This document shows, one piece after another, positions 1 to 8,701 of a DNA stretch of 64,000 bases. Every line of letters starts with the position of its first letter. Within the stretch, counting starts at the first letter, position 1. Made by a program: the position numbers and the translations under genes. The notes under the pieces were generated by a model. It saw nothing but the letters and a program-made list of their open reading frames with translations, had not been told where the DNA came from and did no database searches. The stretch spans positions 6,329,001-6,393,000 of the forward strand of contig NZ_CP121650.1 in the NCBI RefSeq assembly GCF_029714405.1, in the 5' to 3' direction. The DNA comes from Bradyrhizobium sp. CB82. GTDB lineage: Bacteria; Pseudomonadota; Alphaproteobacteria; Rhizobiales; Xanthobacteraceae.

Positions 1-221
1 CTGCCGCCGCGCAGCAGCATGACCGAGGCGAGCAGCATGTACATGACGCCGATCCGCTTGTGATCGACGCTGGTGATCCATTCGTGCCAGAGATAGGGCA
101 GATGCCCCTTCACTACCACCCAGGCCAGCACCGCAAATATCCCGACCAGCACCACGCCGCCGGCGACGAGCGGGATCGGCTGGTCGAACGGGATCGCGGA
201 CCAATCAAGCTTACCGAGCAT
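1..221 (-). CDS. cyoB: Cytochrome o ubiquinol oxidase subunit I (N-terminal part, runs off window)
   Basis: Only the first 73 codons are in the window; the gene continues past base 1. The protein begins [12 protein letters not shown], has one hydrophobic segment (about residues 18-36) and then reads [19 protein letters not shown], the conserved entry to the haem-copper oxidase core of CyoB. CyoB carries the low-spin haem and the haem-copper centre that reduces oxygen with ubiquinol and pumps protons in the inner membrane. Its ATG lies inside the last codons of cyoA (11-base overlap), so the two are translationally coupled. An aa3-type subunit I is less likely because of the CyoB-type start and the CyoA neighbour. 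Confidence 0.92.
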   Translation of the reverse strand, partial: MLGKLDWSAIPFDQPIPLVAGGVVLVGIFAVLAWVVVKGHLPYLWHEWITSVDHKRIGVMYMLLASVMLLRGG

Positions 222-1044
222 CGTGCTCTCCACTGTGCTCCCGCCCGGCGTCCGAGGTCAGCTGCGGGCCCGGCCCCGGCGGAATGTGCTGGGTCGCGAT
301 CATGTCGAACAGGCGGGGATCCTCGAGCCGATAGGTCGGCCTGCCCCGCTCGACGGATTGCTGCATCAGCTTCTTGTAGCTGTCCTCGTTCAGCACCTGG
401 TCGGTCTTCGCCGTGCTCGCTACCCAGTCCGGGAAGGCGAGCGACGAGATCACGTTGACGTCGAACATCATCTCGGGAAAGCCGTCGCCGGAGAAATGCG
501 CTGAAAGGCCCTGGAGCTTGCCTTCATTGTCAGCGCGCAGATTGAGCCGCGTTACCATGCCGTTCATGGTGTAGATCATGCTGCCGAGCTGCGGGATGAA
601 GAACACGTTCATCACGCTCGACGACGTCAGCTGGAAATTCAGTTCGGCGCCCGCCGGCACCGTCAACGAATTGACGGTCGCAATGCGCTGGTCGGGATAG
701 ATGAAGAGCCATTTCCAGTCGAGCGACACTGCCTGGATGCGCACCGGGCTGCCGGTGCCCGGCACCGGCGTCCTCGGATCGAGCTGGTGCGAGCCGATCC
801 AGGCGACGCCGCCGAGCAGGATGACGGTGAGCGCCGGGATCGCCCACACCACCATTTCGACGCGGCCGGAATAGACGAAGTCGGGCTGGTACTGCGCCCG
901 CGGATTGGAGGCGCGAAACCACCAGGCGAAGCCGAGGATGGCGACGATCGTCGGCACCACGATCGTCAACATGATGAAAACGGAATCGACGAGAATCGTA
1001 CTGTTGGCGACAGCAACAGGCCCTTGCGGATCGAGCAGATTCAT
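211..1044 (-). CDS. cyoA: Cytochrome o ubiquinol oxidase subunit II
   Basis: About 277 residues. The start chosen ([10 protein letters not shown]) lines up with the mature N-terminus of CyoA proteins. Two membrane helices follow (about residues 15-42 and 60-80), then the periplasmic cupredoxin-like domain with [34 protein letters not shown] and the [10 protein letters not shown] segment typical of quinol rather than cytochrome c oxidases, which have copper ligands here. Most CyoA proteins begin with a lipoprotein signal ending in a Cys just before this point. No such stretch is seen upstream in frame, and no strong ribosome site precedes the chosen ATG, so the true start is uncertain. First gene of cyoAB. 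Confidence 0.92.
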   Translation of the reverse strand: MNLLDPQGPVAVANSTILVDSVFIMLTIVVPTIVAILGFAWWFRASNPRAQYQPDFVYSGRVEMVVWAIPALTVILLGGVAWIGSHQLDPRTPVPGTGSPVRIQAVSLDWKWLFIYPDQRIATVNSLTVPAGAELNFQLTSSSVMNVFFIPQLGSMIYTMNGMVTRLNLRADNEGKLQGLSAHFSGDGFPEMMFDVNVISSLAFPDWVASTAKTDQVLNEDSYKKLMQQSVERGRPTYRLEDPRLFDMIATQHIPPGPGPQLTSDAGREHSGEHDAR

Positions 1045-1298
1045 CGGCAAGCCACTGGCGGTTGGGGAGCCCCGGGAGAGCCTAACGCGGACAAGTTCCG
1101 CCAACAAACGAAAATCGTGCGACGTCGGTTCCCGCAGGACGGCAAAGTCATCGCCGTGCCCGCACAATCTTCTGAGGGCGATCAAGCCATGCAAGTCTTG
1201 TAGAGGAATGCTCCTTCGGCGCCATAGTATGGCCGACGAACACTCTTCTCTCCCGGAGTCACCATTGCTATCGTGATGAAAACGCAAGGAGAAAGCGT

Positions 1299-2099
1299 AT
1301 GCGCTTGAAAGACAAGGTCGCCATCGTGGTGGGTGCCGGGCAAAGCCCCGGCGAAGGCATGGGCAATGGCCGCGCCACCGCACTGACCTTTGCGCGCGAG
1401 GGTGCCAGGGTCGTCTGCGTCGATCACAATCTCGAATCGGCACAGGAGACCGTCGCGATGATCGCGGCGAAACAAGGCACCGCTAACGCCTTCAAGGCCG
1501 ACGTGACCAGGATTGCCGACATCAAGGCGATGGTGGCGGACGCGCAGACGCGCTGGGGACGCATCGACATCCTGCACAACAATGTCGGCGTCAGTCTCGG
1601 CGGCGGCGATGCCGAGCTCCTGAAGCTGACCGAAGAGGCGTTCGACCGCGTGGTGGCTATCAATCTGAAAAGCTGCATCCTGGCGGCAAAGGAGGTGATC
1701 CCGATCATGCGGGCGCAGAGAAGCGGCGCGATCATCAACATCTCCTCGATGGCCGCAATCACGACCTATCCCTACGTCGCCTACAAGGCGACCAAGTCGG
1801 CGATGATCGCCTTCACCGAGCAGCTCGCCTATGAGAACGCCGAATATGGCATCCGCGCCAACGTCATCCTGCCCGGCCTGATGAACACGCCGATGGCGGT
1901 CGACACCCGCGCCCGCGAATGGCACAAGACCCGCGCCGAGGTCGAAGCCGAGCGCGACAGCAAGGTGCCGCTGCGCCGGAAGATGGGCACCGCATGGGAC
2001 GTCGCGAACGCGGCGCTATTCCTCGCCTCGGACGAAGCGAACTTCATCACGGGTGTGACACTGCCGGTGGACGGCGGGGCGAGCGTGATCAGGGGGTGA
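1299..2099 (+). CDS. Short-chain dehydrogenase/reductase (SDR)
   Basis: 266 residues, the usual size of a classical SDR. Visible are the N-terminal nucleotide-binding glycine stretch (VVGAGQSPGEGMG, residues 10-22), the NNVG motif (near 94), the catalytic Ser in INISSMA, the YKATK active-site Tyr/Lys pair and the C-terminal LPVDGGASV. An AGGAGA ribosome site sits 8 bases before the ATG. The substrate cannot be told from sequence; this group oxidises secondary alcohols or reduces ketones with NAD(P). It is divergent from cyoA, with about 250 bases of shared upstream DNA, and stands alone. Confidence 0.9.
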   Translation: MRLKDKVAIVVGAGQSPGEGMGNGRATALTFAREGARVVCVDHNLESAQETVAMIAAKQGTANAFKADVTRIADIKAMVADAQTRWGRIDILHNNVGVSLGGGDAELLKLTEEAFDRVVAINLKSCILAAKEVIPIMRAQRSGAIINISSMAAITTYPYVAYKATKSAMIAFTEQLAYENAEYGIRANVILPGLMNTPMAVDTRAREWHKTRAEVEAERDSKVPLRRKMGTAWDVANAALFLASDEANFITGVTLPVDGGASVIRG

Positions 2100-2192
2100 G
2101 CTGAAGCGAGCACGATGCCCTTTCCTTCTCCCCCTTGTGAGGCAGGGCTATAGCATTTGAGCCAGAACCTGGTGGGTGATTTCGTTGCGGCC

Positions 2193-2310
2193 CATCCTTC
2201 GAGACGCCCGCCTTCGGCAGGCTCCTCAGGATGAGGTCTTGTTTCGTGGCGAAAACCCTAGACCCTCATGGTGAGGATGCGCCGCTTGCGGCGCGTCTCG
2301 AACCATGAGG
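2193..2310. repeat. Intergenic palindromic repeat (GAGACGC / CCTCATG type)
   Basis: Two mirrored segments: CATCCTTCGAGACGCCCGCC...CTCAGGATGAGG (2193-2236) and CCTCATGGTGAGGATGCGCC...GCGTCTCGAACCATGAGG (2263-2310). Each can fold on itself, and the two can pair with each other. I recognise this as an interspersed intergenic element common in Bradyrhizobium. It lies between convergent genes, so it may also act as a transcription stop. The rest of the 2100-2387 gap holds no gene. Confidence 0.7.
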
Positions 2311-2387
2311 CCGGGTACGAGACATGGCCATATGCGATAGCCCTGCCTTGTGAGGGGAGAGGGTGCGGCGTCCGCGTTGCGCGAAGG

Positions 2388-3728
2388 TCAATGCGTCACG
2401 CGCCAGATGGTGCCGTTGCCGTCTTCCGAAATCAGCAGCGCGCCGTCCTTCGCCACCACGACGCCGACGGGACGGCCCCACACCTCGCTGTCGTTGACGA
2501 CGAAGCCGGTGACGAAATCTTCGTACTCGCCGGTCGGCCTGCCGTCCTTCATCCTGATGCGGATAACCTTGTAGCCCGTGCGCTTGGATCTGTTCCAGGA
2601 GCCGTGCTCGGCGGCGAAGGCGTCGCCTTGATAGTCGGCCGGGAAATTGCTGCCCTGGTAGAACGTCATGCCGAGCGACGCGGAGTGCGACTGGAGCAGC
2701 ACGTCGGGAATCGTGATTTTGTCCTTCAGGTCCGGCCGCGCGCCGGCGTGGCGCGGGTCTTCGTTGGCGCCGATATAGAACCACGGCCAGCCATAGAACG
2801 CTCCTTCCCGCACGCTCGTGACGTAGTCCGGCACAAGATCGTCGCCAAGGCCGTCGCGCTCGTTGGTCGAGCACCAGGGCGTGGCGCTCTGCGGCTCGAT
2901 GGCAAGGCCGACGCAGTTGCGGATGCCGGTGGCGTAGAGCTTTCTGTTCTTGCCGTCCGCATCGAAGGCGAGCACGGCTGCACGCCCCGCCTCATAGCCC
3001 CAGGGTGCGCCGAGCGGCTGCGCGCGTGACCACGCCTCGATGCCGCCGGGCGGATTGCCCATGCCCTCGCCGTCATTGCCGGCCGAACCGACCGAGACGA
3101 ACATGCGCTTGTTGTCCGGGCTGAAGACGATATCGCGGGTGGAATGGCCGGTGCCATGCGCAAGGTTCGCGACAACCGTCTCTGGCTTGCCCGATGCCTT
3201 GAGGTCACCGCTGCGATAGGCGAAGCGGACGACGTTGTCCGTGTTGGCGACATAGACCCATTGCGGATTGTCACCGTTCGGGAAGAAGGCGATGCCGAAC
3301 GGTCGGTTCAACCCGCTGGCAAAGATATCATTCGCCACGATCGTCGCGCCGTCTGCGCGCAGCACGCGGATGCGACCTGCCCGCGTTTCCGCAACGAAGA
3401 TGTCGCCGTTCGGCGCGACGCGCAGGATGCGTGGACCTGAAAGGCCTTCGGCGAGCAGTTCGACCTTGAATCCCTCCGGCACCCGCGGCATCGCGCCGGA
3501 TGGCCGTGCGACGACATGCGAAGCGTTGGCAACCGACGGCGAGGCGCCGGGCCGCGGCAAATCCTGTGGCCGGATCAGCCTCACCGTCCCCGGCTTGTCC
3601 GCTTGCCAGCTTCCGAAGGCGTCCTTGCCTTGCAGCACGGGTTCTGCCGACGCGGTCGTGCCGATGACGGCCACGAACAGTACGGACGTCAATGCGGGCT
3701 TGGCCGGGCGTCCAAGATGCTTCGTCAC
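2388..3728 (-). CDS. PQQ-type sugar (sorbosone-like) dehydrogenase, exported
   Basis: 446 residues with an N-terminal signal peptide ending near ASA (about residue 28). The rest is the six-bladed beta-propeller of the glucose/sorbosone dehydrogenase family: PNGDIFVAETRAGRI, GLNRPFGIAFFPNG, HSTRDIVFSPDNKRMFVSVG, ATGIRNCVGLAIEP, STNERDGLGDDLVPDY, YGWPWFYIG and SEDGNGTIWRV. Members oxidise aldoses or sorbosone in the periplasm with pyrroloquinoline quinone, passing electrons to the respiratory chain. Substrate and actual PQQ use are inferred from the family. It is divergent from puuD, with no obvious functional link to it. Confidence 0.85.
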   Translation of the reverse strand: MTKHLGRPAKPALTSVLFVAVIGTTASAEPVLQGKDAFGSWQADKPGTVRLIRPQDLPRPGASPSVANASHVVARPSGAMPRVPEGFKVELLAEGLSGPRILRVAPNGDIFVAETRAGRIRVLRADGATIVANDIFASGLNRPFGIAFFPNGDNPQWVYVANTDNVVRFAYRSGDLKASGKPETVVANLAHGTGHSTRDIVFSPDNKRMFVSVGSAGNDGEGMGNPPGGIEAWSRAQPLGAPWGYEAGRAAVLAFDADGKNRKLYATGIRNCVGLAIEPQSATPWCSTNERDGLGDDLVPDYVTSVREGAFYGWPWFYIGANEDPRHAGARPDLKDKITIPDVLLQSHSASLGMTFYQGSNFPADYQGDAFAAEHGSWNRSKRTGYKVIRIRMKDGRPTGEYEDFVTGFVVNDSEVWGRPVGVVVAKDGALLISEDGNGTIWRVTH

Positions 3729-3907
3729 GTGTTCCTCCGCGGCCTTTGAGTGCCGAATCGCACATCAGCTCATGCCCGCAGGATGTGCAATGCGAAGTGC
3801 CGTCCTGCTGGAAAATCCCGTCGATCGGTGCGACACATTGTAGAGGCGTGGCTGCCGGTTGCGGTCATCAAAGCTGCGGCATCGACGTCGCGACGGACGG
3901 GGTAAGC

Positions 3908-5101
3908 ATGTGGGGATCCATCATCTCGGAATGGGCGAGCCTGCTCCTGCGCTGGCTGCATGTCGTGGCGGCGATCGCATGGATCGGCAGCTCCTTCTAT
4001 TTCATCCATCTCGATCTCAGCCTGAAGCCGAATCGCGAACTGCCTGACGGCGTGCAGGGCGAAGCCTGGCAGGTGCACGGCGGCGGCTTCTACCGCATCA
4101 TGAAATATCTGGTGGCACCAAACCAGATGCCGGAGGAGCTCACCTGGTTCAAGTGGGAGGCCTACACCACCTGGCTCTCCGGCTTCGCGCTGATGGTGGT
4201 GGTCTATTATCTCGACGCCGACCTGTTCCTGGTCGACAGGTCGATCCTCGACCTCACCCCGATCCAGGCGGGCCTGTTCAGCTTCTGCAGCCTTGCTCTG
4301 GCATGGCTGCTGTACGAGATCGCCTGCCGCACCGGCCTTGCCCGGCGCGAACTCGGCTTTGCGATCGGCGGCTATCTGTTCCTGGTCGCGCTGACCTATG
4401 CCTTCACGCATGTGCTGAGCGGCCGGGGCGCGTTCAACCAGATCGGCGCGATCATCGGCACCATCATGGTCGCCAACGTCTTCGCGGTGATCATCCCGAA
4501 CCAGAAGAAGATCGTGGCTAGCCTGATCGCGGGGGTATCGCCCGATCCCAAGCTCGGCAAGACCAGCAAGGAGCGCTCGGTCCACAACAACTATCTGACG
4601 CTGCCCGTCGTCGTGCTGATGATCAGCAACCACTATCCCCTGCTCTACGCGACGCGCTTCAACTGGATCATCGTTGCGATCGTGCTGGCGCTGGGGCCGG
4701 TGATCCGGCACTTCTTCAACGAGCGTCATGCGGGGCGGAAATCGCCATGGTGGGTGTGGGGCGTCGCCGCATTCGGCGTGATCGCAATCGGCTTCCTCTC
4801 CGCCGCCGGCCCGCGCGAGTTGAAGACCGGCGCGCTTGCCGCGCAGCCGACGCTCGCCAATGTCGAGGAGATCGTGATGTCCCGTTGCAGCATGTGCCAT
4901 GCCGCAGAGCCCGTGTGGGCCGACATCGTCACTGCGCCAAAGGGCATCCTGCTCGACGCACCCGAACACATCCAGCGCAACATCAGGTTGATCGGACGCG
5001 TCGCTGCATGGTCGAGCGCGATGCCGCCGGGCAACATCACCGGGATGACCGGCGAGGAACGCGCGGTGCTGGCCGCCTATATCACGCAGACCGATCGCTG
5101 A
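3908..5101 (+). CDS. puuD: Membrane urate hydroxylase with C-terminal cytochrome c domain
   Basis: 397 residues from the ATG that begins MWGSIISEWASLLLRWLHVVAA; the open frame extends further upstream but without helix-like sequence. About eight membrane helices fill residues 10-310. They include WLHVVAAIAWIGSSFYFIHLD, typical of the PuuD/urate hydroxylase family, and VHNNYLTLPVVVLMISNHYP. The C-terminal 90 residues form a haem c domain with CSMCH and a likely Met ligand in AMPPGN. PuuD oxidises urate to 5-hydroxyisourate without making peroxide and passes electrons to cytochrome c oxidase. Other purine catabolism genes are not in the window. Confidence 0.9.
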   Translation: MWGSIISEWASLLLRWLHVVAAIAWIGSSFYFIHLDLSLKPNRELPDGVQGEAWQVHGGGFYRIMKYLVAPNQMPEELTWFKWEAYTTWLSGFALMVVVYYLDADLFLVDRSILDLTPIQAGLFSFCSLALAWLLYEIACRTGLARRELGFAIGGYLFLVALTYAFTHVLSGRGAFNQIGAIIGTIMVANVFAVIIPNQKKIVASLIAGVSPDPKLGKTSKERSVHNNYLTLPVVVLMISNHYPLLYATRFNWIIVAIVLALGPVIRHFFNERHAGRKSPWWVWGVAAFGVIAIGFLSAAGPRELKTGALAAQPTLANVEEIVMSRCSMCHAAEPVWADIVTAPKGILLDAPEHIQRNIRLIGRVAAWSSAMPPGNITGMTGEERAVLAAYITQTDR

Positions 5102-5250
5102 CGCCAATCGAAGCGACGCGTCCATGCGACGTTTTGCGGAAGGATATTCCGCAATTGCAGACCATTTCAAAATGACTTGAGCGCCCGTCCGGCGTAGATA
5201 GGAAACCATGCGGCCACTGGTCGGCCTGTAAGTCAGTTTGGAGACGTCGG

Positions 5251-6867
5251 ATGGATTTGACCCGCCTCGAAATCAACCGCCGTACGGCGCTCCTGACCTC
5301 GGCGGCAATCGCCGCCAACGTCATCAGCCCGATGCGGGCGTTTGCGCAGGAGGCCCCGAAGAAGGGCGGCGTGTTCAACGTCCATTACAATGCCGAGCAG
5401 CGCCAGCTCAATCCGAGCATCCAGGCGTCCACCGGAGTCTACATCATCAGCGGCAAGATCCAGGAGAGCCTCATCGATCTCGATGCCGACGGCAAGCCGG
5501 TCGGCGTGCTCGCCGAGAGCTGGGAATCCTCGCCCGATGGCAAGACCATCACGTTCAAGCTGCGCAAGGGCATCACTTGGCATGATGGCAAGCCGTTCAC
5601 ATCCGAAGACGTCGCGTTCACCGCGATGAACATGTGGAAGAAGATTTTGAACTACGGCTCGACGCTGCAGCTCTTCCTCACCGCCGTCGATACGCCGGAT
5701 CCACAGACGGCCGTATTCCGCTACGAGCGGCCGATGCCACTGAACCTCTTGCTCCGCGCGCTGCCCGATCTCGGCTATATCTCCGCCAAGCATCTCTATG
5801 AGAGCGGCGACATCAGGCAGAACCCGACCAATCTCGCGCCGGTCGGCACGGGCCCGTTCAAGTTCGTCAAATATGAGCGCGGCCAATACATCATCGCCGA
5901 CCGCAACCCCGACTATTGGCGGCCCAATGCGCCCTATCTCGACCGCATCGTCTGGAAGGTGATCACCGATCGTTCAGCTGCTGCAGCCCAGCTCGAGGCC
6001 GGTGAACTGCAACACTCGCCGTTCTCAAGCCTGACGATTTCCGACATGGCGCGATTGGGGAAGGACAAGCGCTTCGTCGTCACCACCAAGGGCAACGAAG
6101 GCAACGCGCGCACCAACACCATCGAGTTCAACTTCCGCCGCAAGGAATTGTCCGATATCCGTGTGCGCCGCGCGATCGCGCATGCGATCGACGTGCCTTT
6201 CTTCATCGACAACTTCCTGGGCGATTTTGCCAAGCTCGGCACCGGTCCGATTCCGTCGACGTCGACGGACTTCTATCCCGGCACAGGCACGCCACAGTAT
6301 CCGTTCGACAAGGCCAAGGCGGCCTCGCTTCTTGATGAGGCCGGTTATAAGGCCGGTGCCGGCGGCGCGCGCTTCTCGCTGAAACTCCTGCCCGCACCCT
6401 GGGGCGAGGACATCTCGCTTTGGTCGACCTTCATCCAGCAGTCGCTGAAGGATGTCGGCATCACCGTCGACATCGTGCGCAATGACGGCGGCGGCTTCCT
6501 CAAGCAGGTCTATGACGAGCATGCCTTCGATCTCGCCACCGGCTGGCATCAATATCGTAACGACCCCGCCGTCTCGACCACGGTGTGGTACCGCTCCGGC
6601 CAGCCCAAGGGCGCGCCGTGGACCAACCAGTGGGGCTGGGAGGACAAACAGGTCGACCAGACCATCGACGATGCCCTGACCGAGCTCGATCCCGCCAAGC
6701 GCAAGGCGCTCTATGCCGAGTTCGTCAAGGAGGTGAACACGGAGCTGCCGGTGTGGATGCCGATCGAGCAGATCTTCGTCACCGTGATCACGGCCAAGGC
6801 CCGCAACCACTCCAACACCCCGCGCTGGGGCTCGTCGAGCTGGCACGATCTTTGGCTTTCCGCGTGA
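5251..6867 (+). CDS. ABC transporter substrate-binding protein, peptide/opine family 5
   Basis: 538 residues of the SBP_bac_5 fold. The N-terminus has a twin-arginine-like signal (INRRTALLTSAAIAANV) ending near AFAQ. Family marks include GKIQESLIDLDADGKPVGVLAESW, LRKGITWHDGKPFTSEDVAFT, the PVGTGPFKFVKYERG block and NPDYWRPNAPYLDRI. It captures a peptide-like or similar solute in the periplasm and delivers it to the two permeases directly downstream. A GGAGA ribosome site precedes the ATG. The solute cannot be assigned from sequence. First gene of a four-gene importer operon. Confidence 0.9.
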   Translation: MDLTRLEINRRTALLTSAAIAANVISPMRAFAQEAPKKGGVFNVHYNAEQRQLNPSIQASTGVYIISGKIQESLIDLDADGKPVGVLAESWESSPDGKTITFKLRKGITWHDGKPFTSEDVAFTAMNMWKKILNYGSTLQLFLTAVDTPDPQTAVFRYERPMPLNLLLRALPDLGYISAKHLYESGDIRQNPTNLAPVGTGPFKFVKYERGQYIIADRNPDYWRPNAPYLDRIVWKVITDRSAAAAQLEAGELQHSPFSSLTISDMARLGKDKRFVVTTKGNEGNARTNTIEFNFRRKELSDIRVRRAIAHAIDVPFFIDNFLGDFAKLGTGPIPSTSTDFYPGTGTPQYPFDKAKAASLLDEAGYKAGAGGARFSLKLLPAPWGEDISLWSTFIQQSLKDVGITVDIVRNDGGGFLKQVYDEHAFDLATGWHQYRNDPAVSTTVWYRSGQPKGAPWTNQWGWEDKQVDQTIDDALTELDPAKRKALYAEFVKEVNTELPVWMPIEQIFVTVITAKARNHSNTPRWGSSSWHDLWLSA

Positions 6868-6891
6868 TCCGTTTTTCGTCAAGATGATGCC

Positions 6892-7869
6892 ATGCGCATC
6901 ATAGGCCTTGCGGGGCGGCGGCTCGCCGCCTCGATCCCGACCCTGTTCCTGATCCTGATCGGCGTCTTCCTGCTGCTACAGCTCGCGCCGGGAGACACCG
7001 TTGACGCGCTGATGGCCCAGATGGGCGGCGGCGACGCTGCGACCGCGCGCGAGCTGCGCAAGTTCTACGGGCTCGACCTGTCGATCCCGGCGCAGCTTGC
7101 CAACTATCTCTGGCATCTGGTGCGGCTCGATCTCGGCTTCTCGTCGATCTACGGCAAGCCGGTCGCAACCGTGATCATGGAACGGCTGCCGCCGACCATC
7201 CTCTTGATGACGGCCTCGCTGTCCTTCGCGTTCTTCTTTGGCCTCGTATCCGGCGTGATTGCCTCGCACGCCGTCAACAAGTGGCCGGATACGCTGATCT
7301 CGACCCTCGGCCTGGTCTTCTACGCGACGCCCTCGTTCTGGTTCGGCCTGATGGCCATCGTCGTATTCTCGATCTATCTGCAATGGCTGCCGGCCGGCGG
7401 TTTCGAGGATATCGGCGAGGTGCGGACCGGCATCTTCCGCGTCATGGATATCGCGCGCCACCTCATTCTGCCGACGCTGACCCTCGGGCTGATCTTCCTC
7501 GCGATCTACCTGCGCATCATGCGCGCCTCGATGCTCGAGGTCTTGAACCTCGACTATGTCCGCACCGCGCGGGCCAAAGGCCTCGACGAGACCCGCGTCG
7601 TCATGGGGCACGTGCTGCGCAACGCGCTGCTGCCGATGGTGACGCTGATCGGCCTGCAAGCCGGCACCATGCTCGGCGGCTCGGTGGTCGTGGAAAGCGT
7701 GTTCTCGCTGCCGGGCCTTGGGCGGCTCGCCTATGAATCCGTGATCCAGCGCGATCTCAACACGCTGCTCGGCATCGTCTTCGTCTCGGCGCTCTTGGTC
7801 ATCGTCGTCAACTTCGTCGTTGACCTCCTCTACGCGCGGCTCGATCCGCGCATTTCGGCGGAGGGCTGA
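6892..7869 (+). CDS. ABC transporter permease, DppB-like
   Basis: 325 residues and six membrane helices in the BPD_transp_1 arrangement. The N-terminal helix and loop (RRLAASIPTLFLILIGVFLL, then QLAPGD) are typical of DppB/OppB. The cytoplasmic ATPase-contact (EAA) loop reads YVRTARAKGLDETRVVMGHV LRNALLP, and the end has VVVESVFSLPGLG. It forms half of the membrane channel of the importer, pairing with the next gene. It begins 24 bases after the binding-protein gene; no strong ribosome site is visible, so translation may depend on the upstream gene. Confidence 0.92.
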   Translation: MRIIGLAGRRLAASIPTLFLILIGVFLLLQLAPGDTVDALMAQMGGGDAATARELRKFYGLDLSIPAQLANYLWHLVRLDLGFSSIYGKPVATVIMERLPPTILLMTASLSFAFFFGLVSGVIASHAVNKWPDTLISTLGLVFYATPSFWFGLMAIVVFSIYLQWLPAGGFEDIGEVRTGIFRVMDIARHLILPTLTLGLIFLAIYLRIMRASMLEVLNLDYVRTARAKGLDETRVVMGHVLRNALLPMVTLIGLQAGTMLGGSVVVESVFSLPGLGRLAYESVIQRDLNTLLGIVFVSALLVIVVNFVVDLLYARLDPRISAEG

Positions 7870-7870
7870 C

Positions 7871-8701
7871 ATGGACGCCGTAAAGCGTTATTTTCGCAGC
7901 CCCGCGGCCGTGATCGGCCTCGTTCTCCTGCTCGCCGTGATCGCGATGGCGATCTCCGCCGGCGCGCTCTATCCGCGCGATCCGCTGGCGCTCGCCGGCC
8001 GGCCGCTGGTGTGGCCGTTCACCAATGCGCGCTTCCCGCTCGGCACGGACAATTCGGGGCGCGATATCGCGGCGCAGATTTTCTACGGCGCGCGGATCTC
8101 GCTGCTGATCGGGGGCGTCGCCACCGTGATCGCCGTTGCGATCGGCACACTGATGGGGGCGTTTGCCGGCTACTATGGCGGCTGGGTCGACAACATCCTG
8201 ATGCGGATCACGGAGGCCTTCCAGACGCTGCCGAATTTCGTGCTGCTGCTCGTGCTCGTCGCCGTGTTCGGCTCGACGCTGACGACGGTGACGATCGCGA
8301 TCGGCATCGTCTCCTGGCCGGCGCCGGCGCGGCTGACCCGCGCCGAGTTCCTGTCGCTGCGCAACCGCGAATTCGTCCAGGCCGGACGCACGCTCGGCAT
8401 GAGAGACCTTCAGCTCATCCTGGGCGAGATCCTGCCCAACGCCCTGCCGCCCGTGATCGTCTATGCCAGCGTGGTGATGGCGCTCTCGATCCTGCTGGAG
8501 AGTGCGCTCGCCTTCCTGCGGCTCTCCGATCCCAACGTGGCATCCTGGGGCAACCTCATTGGCCTCGGGCGCGACGTGCTGCGCGTGCAGTGGTACGTCT
8601 CGGCCATTCCCGGCATCGCCATCCTCGTCACCGTGCTTGCGGTCTCGCTGGTCGGCCAGGGCCTGAACGACGCGCTCAATCCGAGGCTGAAGAGCCGATG
8701 A
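7871..8701 (+). CDS. ABC transporter permease, DppC-like
   Basis: 276 residues starting MDAVKRYFRSPAAVIGL, with an in-frame ATG 1 base after the stop of the preceding permease. The OppC/DppC N-terminal segment and the RFPLGTDNSGRDIAAQIFYG signature precede the transport domain. The EAA loop is REFVQAGRTLGMRDLQLILGE followed by ILPNALPPVIV. It is the second half of the channel. Its stop codon overlaps the ATG of the ATPase gene (ATGA), so the four genes are tightly coupled. Confidence 0.92.
   Translation: MDAVKRYFRSPAAVIGLVLLLAVIAMAISAGALYPRDPLALAGRPLVWPFTNARFPLGTDNSGRDIAAQIFYGARISLLIGGVATVIAVAIGTLMGAFAGYYGGWVDNILMRITEAFQTLPNFVLLLVLVAVFGSTLTTVTIAIGIVSWPAPARLTRAEFLSLRNREFVQAGRTLGMRDLQLILGEILPNALPPVIVYASVVMALSILLESALAFLRLSDPNVASWGNLIGLGRDVLRVQWYVSAIPGIAILVTVLAVSLVGQGLNDALNPRLKSR

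Noticed and set aside
2266..3029. Long open frames antiparallel to the sugar dehydrogenase gene
   Set aside because: They are high-GC shadows of the real gene with Arg/Pro/Ala-rich, motif-free products.
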